Positions 11,138 through 24,169 are shown, counted from the first letter of the stretch. The stretch is 64,000 bases of DNA from Apostichopus japonicus (GCF_037975245.1 NC_092578.1:17135321-17199320); one strand, 5' to 3'. The notes: generated from the letters alone by a model not told the origin. Translations and numbers: made by a program.

Positions 11138-12835
11138 TAAAGGGACTGTTTTAAGCCATCTTCTCCCTGATTTAAGTGTACCCTCCCCCCCCCCCTCTCC
11201 ATGACTGGAAACATTATCCTTCTCACATTTCATTACAAAGTTTGCGTACGAGTTCATTTCTTTAGTGATTTTCTAGAACCTCCTAAATTCTTGTTACAAA
11301 CATGTGTCTGTTTATGTACTAATTACGATGCAATTCTGAATCATTTCATTAATATATCACTGTTTTTGTGTTTCAAATGTGTTTGTATTTTGGATACTGA
11401 GGGGAGGGAGTAGTGGGGGGGGCAATGACGGGCCCCTTATGCAAGGAAGTCAGGCGGATGAGCCCCTCTTACTCTCAAGGTAATGTTTCTATTATAATTA
11501 TACCAGGTATTTCTTATATAGCAATTAACAGAGTGAGGAATTCCGGTAAAGAAGTTGGAATTAATAAACAATATTTTACGGAAATTACTTTTTCTGTGTA
11601 AACCATTCGCCCTCCAGTTGATAACCATGGAAATGTAGATAACATTACATATAACTATATACCTGTTCCCCAATATAGGGTCGACGACTTAACCTATATA
11701 TGAACTGAATACGTCTACTTATTGAAAGTAAAACAATAAACAGTATATCAATATCCTAGATGTGACGAACTTTGTTCCTCGAAATACAAAACGCCCTCAT
11801 TCTTCTTGACATATAGTTGACTATGTTATATTACGAAACTGAAAGCGACTGTACAAGAAGGGAACAAAAAAATTGAACCACAGATAAAGCTTTAATGAAA
11901 CAGATTATATTATTATCACGTCTATAGCTATGTAAATGAATGCTGTAATGCATCATTATGTTATGATCGTCTTTTACAAAAACAATAGTTAGTCCTTTCT
12001 CGTTGACAATAATTGCCCGTTTGGCATTCCATAGCAAAGTTCAGACATTGGACAAACATCGACTGTAGTCGCTAGCGTCGAGAAACAGGTCAGAGCCGGT
12101 TGAACTTATGTCAACTCTTCTTTTGTCCATTGAGTATATTATGAAAATGTGAACACATACTTTAAACACAGTTCCCCGGGCTTCGTGAATGTACCCTCTG
12201 AGCCCCTCCCCCACCCCACACCCCTTCTCGCCAGACCTAAAAAAATGAAATAAAAATAAATGATTGCATATTCGTCACAAAGAGGTGCTTTAAGTGATGC
12301 CCTCGTCGTCAACACCCTACCGCACCGACATCTTCTCACGTCTTCGCCTCAGCCTTTATCGTCTTCACTAGATGAATCATGCGAGTGGCTGACATGTTTG
12401 TCTATGGTTTTACTGCAAGGATAACCGTCTTTCCACCTGGTTATAACATCTTGAACTCTTCGTCAGGGATTCACCGTATACTTAATGATATATCCATTAC
12501 GAGGAAATGTGACTTTAATGTTACTTTGGAAAGGAAAGTAATTGTCTCCAATTTATCCTTTTCGTAATGAGAACGATTATCTCTCGTTCATAACAACCGA
12601 CATATTCTGCATACCATGTATCTTCGGTCTATAGAGCACATTTTTGAACTACATGAGTCACATCTTCTCACTGTACAAGAGAGAAGTCTAGAAATAATGT
12701 TGTACTCTACAGAGAAATGGAGTGACTGGTAGCGGTAACAGATGAAAAACAATTACCGTTTAGAATACGCACAAATCAAAACAAAGGGGTCATGTATGGG
12801 ACAAAAGGTCAAGGAATGTGAGATTGTGGGGGCGT
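11138..12835. other. No gene recognised
   Basis: AT-rich single-copy-looking DNA with one C-run near 11180 and one G-run near 11420. Short open frames show no domain. A missing 3' exon of the upstream kinase could lie here, but none is convincing. Confidence 0.5.
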
Positions 12836-13890
12836 AAAATTGCAAGAAATTCTACATCTAAAACGAGGAAAAGCCATCATTGAGCTGTAAGAATCCGTGT
12901 AAATCGTCCTGACAGAAAATGGAGACATTTAATTTTTTGGTCCAAATTTGACAATTTTGTAAGGGTATAGCCTTATCATTTTTTCAAATTTTGGCCCAAA
13001 TCGAGACTTTTTCAATTTTAAGTATCCTGAGAGAAAATGGAGACATTTCATATTTTGGTCCAAATTTGACAATTTTGTAAAGGTATAGCCTTATCATTTT
13101 TTCAAATTTTGGCCTAAATCGAGACTTTTTCAATTCTAAGTATCCTGAGAGAAAATGGAGACATTTCATATTTTGGTCCAAATTTGACAATTTTGTAAGG
13201 GTATAGCCTTATCATTTTTTCAAATTTTGGCCTAAATCGAGACTTTTTCAATTCTTCTGAAATTCATGTATATGGAGTAGAGCGCTCTTCTCTTCATGTA
13301 TAGCAGGCATAATTGTTCCCAATTGCAAAAACAGAGACAAGTATAACAACATTTTTGTTTATTAATTTATCACATTCATACTCCAAACAAAGGCTTAAAA
13401 TTGCAAGAAATTCCACATTAAACTCGAGGAAAAGCCAACACTGAGCTTCGAGAATCCGTGTAAGTATCCTGAGAGAAAATGGAGACATTTCATATTTTGG
13501 TCCAAATTTGACAATTTTGTAAGGGTATAGCCTTATCATTTTTTCAAATTTTGGCCCAAATCGAGACTTTTTCAATTCTTCTGAAATTCATGTAAATGGA
13601 GTAGAGCGCTCTTCTCTTCATATATAGCAGGCATAATTGTTCCCAATTGAAAAAACAGACAATTTAAAACAAAATATTTGTTTATTTATATATTATATTC
13701 ATACTCCAAACAAAGGCTTAAAATTGCAAGAAATTCCACATTAAACTCAAGAAAAAGCCAACATTGAGCTTTGAGAATCCGTGTAAATCATCCTGAGAGA
13801 AAATGGAGACATTTCATTTGTTGGTCCAAATTTGACAATTTTGTAAGGGTAATTCCGGTAAATGGAGTAGAGCGCTCTTCTCTTTATATA
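12836..13890. repeat. Nested tandem repeat (A-B-C modules)
   Basis: Module A (AATTGCAAGAAATTC...) occurs at ~12838, ~13398 and ~13722. Module B, about 118 bp, beginning GAGAAAATGGAGACATTT, occurs three times in tandem at ~12915-13250, once at ~13471 and truncated at ~13797. Module C (GGAGTAGAGCGCTCTTCTCT) occurs at ~13274, ~13598 and ~13863. The whole is an A-B-C array with internal amplification of B. Minus-strand open frames across it follow the repeat. Confidence 0.85.
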
Positions 13891-14099
13891 TAAATTTAAA
13901 TTTGTTCAAATGTCGACAATATATCATTCCTCATCGCTCCCAAAGAAAGTATTTAACATTTTAGTGAGTTTGTCATATCATTCTAGGTCTCCGGTGTCCG
14001 GAAGTCCACATAACAGGGAGGGTAGAACGCTGTCTTATGAACTCGTGTCTGTGTGTGTGTTTCGGTTACATCTGATTTTTGTGTGATAAACTCCTATTA

Positions 14100-15180
14100 A
14101 ACGGCTGGCTCGCCTTCAAACTTGCTCCATAAACTGAACGTGTGTCTCACAGATTATTCAGAACAAAAGGTCAACCGTAAGAGGTCAAGCTAGGGAAAGA
14201 GCGACCTTTTGCTTTAATTCCACAGCGAAGTATTGAACTGACGTCTAACCTTCACATTTGTAATGAAATTGTCAAATACTATCAAAATATGTGGTCACCA
14301 TAATAGTTTAGGTCAAGTTTACGGGGTTAGAGGTCAAATGTACGTATTTAGTGCACATTATATTTGTGTTAAAGATTCCACCTAAACGTTTTGGTCGATT
14401 TTCTTAAAGAAGTTGCCCCATGATCGAGACGTGTGTCTCGCAGAATCACAGAAAGAAAGGTCAAATGTCAGAGGACATGAATTTGTTGTAACTCCAAGGA
14501 ACAATACTGAATTGACTGTTAACCTTCACAGGTAGCTATGTCAAGTTACATCAGAGTATGTAGTTGCTATGGTAAAAAAAACGTGAAAGGTTAGCGTTCA
14601 TAGGTCAGTTAATGCAATTTGCTATAACTCCATGGAGACACATTTAAATTGCCTTGCAATCTTCACAGGTTAAATGAATAAGTACGTCAAGTAACATTAT
14701 ATAATATGGTAACCGTCAAAACTCAAAAGTCGAGTATCAATCGCCAAGGCTCCATAGATTAAGCCAACTAGAGTAATTTCGTGCGTGATTTCGTTTGATT
14801 TCGCTGATTTCTTGGACGTAGTTACAAGATGGTTTCTTCAAATTTGGTAGGAAGGTGACCCGTGCCAGGGGTTCATGCCTTGTAGACCATCAGAATGAAA
14901 GGTCACAGGGTCAAAGGTCAATTGGAACAAAAAGTTTCTTTTTGGTTATAAATACAACGACAATTGTTAAATACACTTGCAACCTTCCACAAGAAAATAT
15001 ATGTAGTTACAAATGATGACTGAGGTCAAAGGTCAGGTGCATGGTAGTAGTACAAATGGTCTATCGTTCAGTGCGGTCTTCATTTATATGAAATTTTCAA
15101 ATGAATTGTAATGTATAGCCATATGCAATTATTCATTCAAGTGATGTTGTAAATAGATATGCAACTCCGTGCGTTGCCCT
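14100..15180. repeat. Diverged repeat modules rich in AGGTCA half-sites
   Basis: Three old related modules (about 14108-14345, 14387-14628 and 14810-15050) share phrases such as ACGTGTGTCTC, TGAACTGAC/TTGACTG, AACCTTCACA and AAAGGTCA. AGGTCA occurs at 14168, 14182, 14310, 14331, 14458, 14602, 14900, 14915, 15023 and 15030. Two pairs have one-base spacing, as in nuclear-receptor DR1 elements. The region is more likely a decayed repeat than a designed enhancer. Confidence 0.6.
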
Positions 15181-16390
15181 CTTGTTACACGTGTTTTTAA
15201 CATAATCCAGTTTCTTTAAGATAAGATCAAGAAACAACAAAAACCATTAAACAGCAGCAGTAAATAACAAGATTATTATGCAGGATTTCACAAGATGCTT
15301 TTGGAATAATTATTAAAAGAAGACAAAAAACGTAAGGTATAGTTGATCTTGGTTAGATGTGCATTATATCGACGATTCTCTCTACTTTTTTTTTTCTAAT
15401 TCAAGACACTTCATCAAGCAAAACGTGGTAGTTTACCCCAAAGTCGCCTCCAAATTACGGTGGAAGCAAATTCCCTTGAGATGTTAGAAACATCTAATGT
15501 TTACAAATTGTTGATAAGATAGATGTTGTAACCGACATAAGAAGGACTCTATACTTGTGTTAATTTGTCCCAGGCTTTCTGTCTTTAGTTTCTTTGGAAA
15601 TACAAGTAGATTGTTCTTATAAGAAGCGAGGCATCATTAGATTGCTTCTTCTCTCAATTTTTTTTTTGGTGTGTCTCCAAATGATTAATTTCTAATCTAT
15701 TCAGCTTTGGTTTCTTGGTGTTGTTAAATCATTGACTTATGTATAATAACTTTGGAGAGAATTTAAATTTGAAAAGAAGTATCACAGTCTTTATTCAGTA
15801 TAAATGAACTATAGGAAGTAAGACTCACTCTACTATAGGCTATTTGGATTACGATATTTGAAAATGTGCATTCGAGTACTCCTCTGACGTAACAATGACG
15901 TCACGGTCCTTATTGTAGCACAGTTTGTAATGTTAATCGGCCATCTGCTTTCATGAATTTCAATTTTAAACAACAACTGACACATATTTTGTTCTATTTT
16001 AGACGACAAACGGTTTATTAATATTTTTTAATATTGAACTTTAAATTGATTCTGATCAGCTGATGTAATACAATATTTACTAGGCTAGGCAGTTCAGTCC
16101 CCCTCCACCCTCATCGTTTATGGGTAGTTTTTCAAACCGAGGTACTGTCACTTATATCCGACATGTTAAGCCTATAGTCGTACATGTTATTGATTAGCAG
16201 TTTGCACTGATAGTACTTGAGCGTAATGGTTTACAACTTATACCGAGGCTAATATTTGTGCCTATTATAAAATTAATTAAAACAAGATATTTTCATCACA
16301 ACTTTTCGTGATGCTGATTGCCAGATTAATTATGAAATTTTCACAAACTTTCACAAATTCATTTATCGTACTGCTGAAACGTGCGGTCGT
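15181..16390. other. No gene recognised
   Basis: AT-rich intergenic sequence. One TGACGTCA palindrome at 15896-15903. No coding signal seen. Confidence 0.5.
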
Positions 16391-16393
16391 GGT

Positions 16394-16445
16394 TAGTTTG
16401 TACAACCATGGAGCTATAAACGAGATAGCTCCATGGTACAACTAC
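16394..16445. repeat. Hairpin around CCATGGAGCTAT
   Basis: TACAACCATGGAGCTAT (left) and ATAGCTCCATGGTACAA (right) pair around a short AAACG loop. This is probably the core of a MITE or foldback fragment. Confidence 0.7.
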
Positions 16446-16466
16446 TTGTTCAGGAGCTCGGCAACA

Positions 16467-16612
16467 AATTATTATAATACTGATTTATATAGCGCATTAT
16501 ACCGACGGTCTCAATGCGCTTTACAAGAAACAAAATTAGTACAAAAATACTGCATTGTAGAACAAACACTTAAAGATACACGAAAGGACCGAACATATAA
16601 CACGGTCCGATG
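16467..16612 (-). mobile_element. Fragment resembling a LINE/SINE 3' tail
   Basis: ATTTATATAGCGCATTATAC followed by ATGCGCTTTACAAG reads as the reverse complement of the kind of tail seen at 50265-50330 (AAGCGCTTTGAGG ... AAAGCGCTCTATAAATA). Likely a 3' fragment of a CR1/L2-like element or of a SINE mobilised by one. Confidence 0.45.
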
Positions 16613-16928
16613 AAGGTAGCACGTGAATAAGTGTTTTGATAAAAATAACCAACTTATGACGGTGCACCAAAATAACCTTTTTAGTTATTCAAACTCTGTA
16701 AAACAGAAAGGAGGGGGGGGGGAGAGAGAGGGGGCAGAAAGAGGTATAGGCGCAATGGAGTGTACTTACTATGACAGTAAAAACGTACTTGAAATGCCAA
16801 AACGTGAAGATAAGAAGAAATAGACGAGAAAAAGCTACTATACGCAAGAAAACTGAAGTTTTATTAACGTCAACAGGGAAGTGTTGTTCTCTGAAAATAC
16901 AATAGATATATATATATATATATTTATA

Positions 16929-17329
<401 letters not shown>

Positions 17330-17689
17330 CACAGCAAAGAGGTAAGCTGAGTATTCAACCTCTGTTTCATACAAATTTCGACCCTTGACCCTTGTACACC
17401 CCATCTGCACCATCACCCCACCCCCATCACTAACCTCACCCAATACCCCGCGGCTATTGTCCTGCCTTTAAACAAATCCATAAAGGGTACGCTACACTAT
17501 GATAGGTTTGGTTTTGAATTGGGTAGTTAATTCGTCAACCAGGAAAAATATCGGACCCACCTCTTGGGGTCATTTGACATTAGAGAGGGGGGGGGGGGGA
17601 CATGGTTCCATGAATCGCCGGAACCGCCTTTCGCTACCCATTTGCATATACCATGAAACTTCATAGACTCATACCTCTTTCTCTATTCA

Positions 17690-18256
17690 TTACAGTTCTC
17701 TCTATGGTTACATAGTTCTCTCTATAGTTATATAGTTCTCTCTATAGTTATATAGTTCTCTCTATGGTTATATAGTTCTCTCTATATTTCTCTCAATAGT
17801 TCCCTCTATGGTTATATAGTTCTCTCTATGGTTATATAGTTCTCTCTATGTTATATTGTTCTCTCTATAGTTATATAGTTCTCTACACACTTATATAGTT
17901 CTCCCTATAGTTATACAGTTCTCTCTATAGTAATATAGTTTTATCTATGATCATATACTTCTCTCTATAGTTCCCTCTATAGTTATATAGTTCTCTCTAT
18001 AGTTATATAGTTCTCTCTATAGTTATATAGTTCTCTCTATAGTTATATAGTTCTCTATATAGTTATATAGTTCTCTATATAGTTATATAGTTCTCTATAT
18101 AGTTATATGGTTTTCTCTTATGTCGTTTAATTCTCTATATAGTTACATAGTTCTCTATATAGTTACATACTTCTCTTTATAATTATATAGTTCTCTCTAT
18201 AATTATATAGTTCTCTATAATTATATAGTTCTCTCTATAATTATATAGTTCTCTTT
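17690..18256. repeat. 20-bp minisatellite AGTTATATAGTTCTCTCTAT
   Basis: About 28 degenerate copies of a unit built on TATAGTTCTCTCTA. Unit length drifts where CTCTCT is shortened to CTCT or a unit half is lost. No coding potential. Confidence 0.92.
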
Positions 18257-19228
18257 ATCCGTAGGCAGTTTACATGCAGTCATATATTATATCTAATCAT
18301 ACAGCTTTGCCAACGTAAATCTGTTTAACTATTTAATAATAGAAGTTTACTAATTACACAGAAATCAGTTTCATCTAGAGTATCAGGTGACCAAACAAAC
18401 CGGATCGAAAATAATGATCTCGTTTTTTTTTTTCAAAAAAGAAAAATCGACCAATTATGATTCTGTCACCTAAAATGTGAAACGGCACGTACACACACAA
18501 ATATAAACTTAACTGTGAAAATAATATCATATCTAACCCAGTAGAACAATTACTCGCCCAGTCATAAGCAGTTTAAAATGATTGGAAGTTGACTCAATGC
18601 GGAGAAAAATATATATAAATGATATAGAAGAAGCGAGACAAACCAGTAGTTCGATCTGGCTGCATATATTATACACCGACTGTCTTGCCCTTTTGCCATT
18701 TCCGATAAACTCAAAATGACCTTAAAGTTAGCTTTGCTCTCTTATGCATGCAAGTTCATGGAGACGACTGTGCCGAGTAATTCGTGTCTGTTACGCGCCG
18801 TTTCTACTGACAATCAGACACGATTTTCTTCGTTAGATTTATTACAAGTTCAAGATGATCTTTGTCTGGGCTAATCCACCAAGTAAACCTTGAGTCAAAA
18901 TTCTTGATTGCCTCAGTTTTTCTTCACCGGTACAAGCAATATGTAATGTAATTTCTCTCCAGTAACGCCGTCGCCTCCTTATCAATCTTTCTTCATTCAT
19001 TGTATATATGTACCTGCACATATATATAATGTTACCCGAATGTCTGTCTTTCCCAGTACACTGCTGTATTTGTGTCAACAGGAAATAACGTGGTGAATCG
19101 TGTTCAGCAAAGTTTCGCTTCCTGTGGTGAAATAAGAGATAGGAACAAAATGAAACGTTCAACTTGTATATAGGTCGAGAAGTCTAACGTACAAAGCAAA
19201 TAGTTGAAAGACAGTTGCTTCAACATAA
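18257..19228. other. 5' flank of GPCR 1
   Basis: No other gene recognised. Any promoter or 5' UTR of the receptor should lie here. No clear TATA box with initiator stands out from the AT-rich background. Confidence 0.4.
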
Positions 19229-19855
19229 ATGGAGGAGTTAGGCCTACAAGCTGGTCATAATGGAACGGCGGATGATGGCGGCATCAACTTGGCGTATTTG
19301 GCCGCTGAGGTTTGCCTATCAATGACCGCTACGGCTAGCAATCTCATAGTCATCATAGCATTCTGTACCAACGGAAAACTTCGAACAATTCCCAACTGGT
19401 ACATCGCCTCTCTCTCCGTCAGTGATTTGTTAATGGGGGTATTCGGTATACCGTTCATACTAATAGCCCTAACCGGTAAACCGAAGAATAATTTCGGTTT
19501 GTGTATCAGTGCGGTTACCGTTATCGTCTGGGTAGAACTATGCTCATGTTTTACTCTTTTCGCTCTATCTTGCGATAGATATTACGCTGTCTGTAAACCC
19601 TTGGAATATACCACTCAAATGACACATAGACGTGTTCTATTACGGATTACGCTTGCATGGGTCACCCCTCTGCTCTACTCTCTACTTGTGCCGATTGTGT
19701 GGATTCACGACCGCACCGGTGGTGACGATAATTGTCTCTTCGTCGAAGTCTTCGATTTACGGTGTATGATGGTAGCATATCTGGGATTCTTTTTGCCTTT
19801 GTACGGGATCATGTGTTTCATGTACTACAAGATATTCCAGGCAATTCGTAAACAG
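19229..19855 (+). CDS. Adenosine-receptor-like GPCR 1, exon 1 (TM1-TM5)
   Basis: Encodes residues 1-209 of a class A seven-helix receptor. Seen: N-glycosylation site NGT at residue 11, Asn1.50 (N38), Asp2.50 (D66), Cys3.25 (C92), DRY at 116-118, Trp4.50 (W144), ECL2 Cys169 followed by Leu-Phe, and Pro5.50 (P190). Position 3.32 is Ile, not Asp, which argues against an amine receptor; position 3.36 is Glu103. The ECL2 Cys-Leu-Phe and the IFQAIRKQ end of TM5 resemble adenosine receptors. The ATG at 19229 has A at -3 and G at +4. The exon ends in phase 0 at CAG before GTATGT; without splicing the frame would stop about 90 nt later. The partner exon is 24170-25240; a paralog sits at 44022-48604. 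Confidence 0.92.
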
Positions 19856-20045
19856 GTATGTGTAATTAAAGTTAGTAAACACCCAACTTGCTTTTATTCC
19901 TTCTTACAAGAGGACGTGGTGTTTGTGTCAAAAAGTACACGATAGAATTACTCCAACGTTTCAGCAAAGAGCATAGGCCTATATCTCTTTCTTTTGATTC
20001 CTTAAAATGATAAATTATTAGATTTATTAGATTTTATACAGTTAT

Positions 20046-20190
20046 TTATTCCCCAAAACAGTTTTCAAAATTACTTTCGTGGTGGTGGGGAGGAGGGGGT
20101 ACGACAGATGATAGGGGGTGGATACGATGATACGAGTTGGTACGGGGAGGAGGGGGGGGGGGTACGACAGATGATAATACTTGGAGGGAA
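20046..20190. repeat. G-rich duplicated phrase in GPCR 1 intron
   Basis: GGTACGACAGATGATA occurs twice (about 20098 and 20161) within GGGGAGGAGG-rich sequence, a short local duplication. The minus-strand proline-rich frames here have no domain. Confidence 0.6.
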
Positions 20191-20872
20191 GATTCTAAAT
20201 AACAGCAATTGATGAGAAGGTAAGCCCAAATTGTCATACCAGTTTGCAAAATTTACAACTGTACCCTTTGAAAGCAGTTTTGGGATACTGTGCTTGAGAT
20301 ATTCATAATTCTCTGGAAAAAAATACAACATTTTATAATTATTGACATTAACTGTGCAAGATACTCTCTCTTGCACTCTGAAGACATCAAGCGATATGTA
20401 ACTACGTCATATGGTGCTTCCTTTTCTAGTCTCTCTCAACAGGTTATCTAAAACTAAGTGCGAAAAGTGACGTTGACAGATTACGTTGAATGTCGCCTAT
20501 CCCCTCGTTGTTAACAATTCCGTGCAACGTTTGATATGTAATCAAACTTTGATTATTTTGATATCCTATACGCGATAAGGCCTTTCCACCTAAATTAAAC
20601 GATGCTGTATTTTTATTGGTCTGTTTCTTTCACTCGCCACGCGACAGACTGATTACGTATGACGTCGATTTGCTTTTAGGAGTTAGTGGGTGGAAAAAGG
20701 GAGCGGCGGTTGGGAAGGGGGAGGGGTGGGGAGGGGTGAGCACACCCATGCAGGTAGATCTACTTTCCAGGTGAGAACGAATTCTAGACACGGGAGTATA
20801 TGATACTAAATCAAGCAAGTAGACAGGTGATATAACTCACACTGATAAGTATAGAGTGTCTAGCCGGCGGAG

Positions 20873-21123
20873 TGTATAGCTGGCGGAGTGTATAACCTAG
20901 TGGTTAACGCCGGCGTCTCCCAGTCATGAGATCCCCGGTTCGATTCCCCGCCGACAGCAATGTGTGTCGTCTCGCAAGGGTGTTGTTCAATATCAACTTC
21001 CCGACATGGACGTTAAATGAATGTGTGCCGAGAGATTGGCTTCGGTCAGCTTGCGAGTCTATAAGCCTCCATGGCTTCTTTCGTGAGTTCCTGCTTGCGG
21101 GAAGATCACATATACATACATAG
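20873..21123 (+). mobile_element. tRNA-derived SINE, family 2, copy 1
   Basis: Box A TAACCTAGTGG at 20892-20902 and box B GGTTCGATTCC at 20937-20947 form a tRNA-like head. The body contains GACGTTAAATGAATGT, CTTCGGTCAGCTTGCG and ATGGCTTCTTTCGTGAGTTC, followed by a short (ATAC)n tail. An inverse copy at 34756-34999 has the same order of blocks. It lies inside the GPCR 1 intron. Confidence 0.8.
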
Positions 21124-21533
21124 AGCTACACAGTATAGAGCTATACAGTATAAAGCTATACAGTATATGAAACGTGATGGGGGTCACGCGGAATGTGGAG
21201 TTAGACACCCCCCCCCCACCCACCCACTCCTACTCCTCAACCCGATATCCATAAGTACATCATCGACACAACAGTAAAGAAAAGAAAGGAAAAGCAGGGC
21301 GGCAAAATCATGAAAATAACCAAGTTTAATATTAATTGTCACAGTTTTAAACGAACGTTATAATATGAAACGTTTAACAACTTTTTTCTTACAGGGATCT
21401 CTTGTACACAATACCTCACTGTTCACAACCTATAGAGTCCTTACATCTTTTTTTTACAGCTAATGAATTGAATTTTAAACCTTTTTAAATGAAATCATGT
21501 CCAGCAAATTTAAACATCGTAGAATATATTGTA

Positions 21534-22046
21534 GGCTTGTATTGCGAAACATACACAACAGAGGCATATTGTTCTATTGATTTAGCATATACTGTTTACA
21601 CAGCTCAATAGCGTAAATAGACGGTAACTAGGTTATTTCAATAGTATGGAAAATGTTAAAACGCCGTTGCATGCAGTGTTCAAATATCACCAAATACAGT
21701 GAAGTAATGTTTGATAAAACACACTTACTGAATGTAATACATTGTTGACAAGGTTTGTAATCGCTATAATATTAAACTTATTAATTAATTAATCATTTAC
21801 ATTGGTTCATTATTTAAATAAATAACCATTAGTCATTTTTGACACTAAAGGCACTAAAAAGTCATCAAAATTCGTCACTATGAACTTGTCAAATACATAT
21901 AACGGCGATTTAACATACTTTCCCATACTATTGAAGTAACCTGGTTACCGTCTTTTTACGCTATTAAGCTGTGTAAACAGTATAATGGTATGCTATATCA
22001 ATATATTAATATAGCTTTGTCGTATATGTTTCGCAATACAAGCCCT
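21534..22046. mobile_element. Foldback element with ~135-bp inverted arms
   Basis: The left arm starts GGCTTGTATTGCGAAACATA and the right arm ends TATGTTTCGCAATACAAGCC. The arms also pair through ACTGTTTACACAGCT, ATAGCGTAAA, GACGGTAAC and TTCAATAGTATGG, enclosing about 230 bp. There is no transposase frame. A further GGTATTGCGAAACATATA fragment lies at 22094. MITE/foldback class, family unknown. Confidence 0.8.
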
Positions 22047-22083
22047 CCTTCTGTTCTGATATATATATATATATATATATATA
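22047..22083. repeat. (TA)n microsatellite beside foldback element
   Basis: Short TA run between the right end of the foldback element and a second fragment of its end. Confidence 0.85.
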
Positions 22084-22667
22084 CAGAGCAGGAGGAGGGC
22101 TGGTATTGCGAAACATATATAAATATGCCGTTTCATGCTAAAGTTACGCAAGAGTCTGTAATTAGTTCAGGTTAACCGTCCAGTAACCGGATCAAGATTG
22201 TCTTTTGAGAAAAATAGGATGTTTGCAATATGCGTGTAGGTGTTTGAATCAATGTGCATGTTCTTGAACTTGTTGATGATGTTGTTTTTTGTTGTCCACT
22301 ATAGTTCAGTCTCTTAGGGCAAAAATTGCCTCTAAGTGACGCCATCCCTACAGTCAAATCGTTCTTTTAATCAATCATTCTATGCAAAGAGAATCGAGGG
22401 AATGAAAGCCTTTCACCAAGAACCTCGTAAATTGAAAACCACTCAGTTCAGGAAATTGAGTTGAATCTAGCAACCACTAATATCCAAAGGGTCAGTGTGA
22501 ATTCTTTATCAGATTTCACAGCATCAGTCCCTTCTTGGAATCTAATCTCATTGGAATGGGAGTCTCTTCAAACCGCAGACTGCTGCAAATGTACATTATG
22601 TATCATAAAAAAACATCCTATAGCTGTAAGGAAATACGCATTTATGAAATGGGGAACGTGCAGAAAT

Positions 22668-22811
<144 letters not shown>

Positions 22812-23203
22812 TAACTGACACTCTTATCAGTCTTCATGAACAAACCTATGGAAACTAAGAGAAACCACATAAGTAGTACATTCACAGTTTTGCTTTTCTT
22901 TTTTCTTTCTTTCTTAAAAGAAACCAAACCAAACCCTAGACATTGGAACACTTGTAAAGTATGTATCGTTCTCCAAATTACTCTGAAAATATTGCAAACT
23001 GTGCATTCCCCAGGATAAAACACAATTGACAGGTTTCACTTTACAAAGTAAATAAATGGTGCATTTAGAGAAAGGCTGGATCTCGAGTGAGATACAATAA
23101 TTAAATAAGGTAAGTGATTGGAAGTAGTACAGCCAATCTTTGGTTTTTGAAGAGCTTTCGAGCAAAACTAGCTCTTCTTCAGTGCATGATCACCGAAAGT
23201 GTG

Positions 23204-23223
23204 TATATTTATATATATATATA

Positions 23224-23286
<63 letters not shown>
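23204..23286. repeat. (TA)n microsatellite joined to SINE copy 3
   Basis: TA array ending exactly where the family 1 SINE fragment starts. Confidence 0.93.
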
Positions 23287-23290
<4 letters not shown>

Positions 23291-23424
23291 CCAGAGGTTC
23301 GAAACCGGTAAAGAAGGTCGTAATTCCACTGTAGGCGTTTGTCACCGTATCGAACAATACTATATAGTTCTGTTTTTGGTGACATATTTTGCCTTAATCT
23401 AGAAATCAAACATGATGCTAACCA
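23287..23424 (-). mobile_element. tRNA-derived SINE, family 1, truncated copy 3
   Basis: Matches 17057-17195 of copy 2 nearly base for base (CCAGAGGTTCGAAACCGGTA, GTAGGCGTTTGTCACC, GGTGACATATTTTGCCTTA). The tRNA-like promoter half is missing and (TA)n replaces it. Confidence 0.75.
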
Positions 23425-24169
23425 TATCTAGAAAGAACATTGATAAAGGCAAAGTGAAATCGCATCAAAATTGAAACTAACTTGAAAAGGTCTACCTAAA
23501 ATGTCAATGGGGTACTTAACGTATAAGAGCATCAGTAATTCCATGTCACTATTACTAGTAATGGACAAGCAATGTTATAAATACCTTTTACCAGATGCTA
23601 TCGGTCGCATTATTCTATAGCTTCTCTTTGAATTGGTTGTATCAATTCCTGCATTCTTTTTTCAAGAGAACAACAGTTGAAGATAATACATTTCTTTTAC
23701 CCAAAGTCATCCTAAAGCAGAGAAATGTGACGTCATAGTTACACACTGAAAAATCGTAAAGATTTTTTATTTTTTTTAATGAAAATTGGAAAAATTTGGA
23801 TGCCCATTTTTTTTTCGTTGAGAAAACACATTTTGTCAATATGTATCTCTGATATCACAACTGTCTGCTTCAAGCTGATCTTTGGTTTCACAATACATTA
23901 TATTCAACTACTGTTCTTTTTTCAACACATTCAAGATGTGTTTCTCTCTGCCCCTCGTTATTTCTCCTAGCCGGGATCCTCGTTGTCGTACTCCCATTCC
24001 ACCCCCCCCCCCCATACCGGGATTATCCTGCAGTAAAGTGTTGAAGAAGAAGAAGACATAAATATGCTATCATGATTGGCTTCATATTATCTTCAAAATT
24101 TTATCTTTTATCGAGGCTAACAACTTAATAACTTCACTGTTTTCTTTTCCTGTCTTTTCTCTTTTGCAG

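Noticed and set aside
11281-11341. Candidate last exon of the kinase (NLLNSCYKHV...)
   Set aside because: An acceptor-like TTTTCTAG is present but the peptide has no tail-like character; chance level in AT-rich DNA.
16308-16613. 101-codon open frame
   Set aside because: Runs through the CCATGG hairpin and a LINE-tail-like repeat.
17690-18256. CRISPR-like regular array
   Set aside because: Head-to-tail 20-bp minisatellite without unique spacers, in a eukaryotic genome.
19856-19945. Unspliced extension of GPCR 1 exon 1
   Set aside because: The GTATGT donor after KQ matches the paralog's splice position and the next exon restores TM6-TM7.
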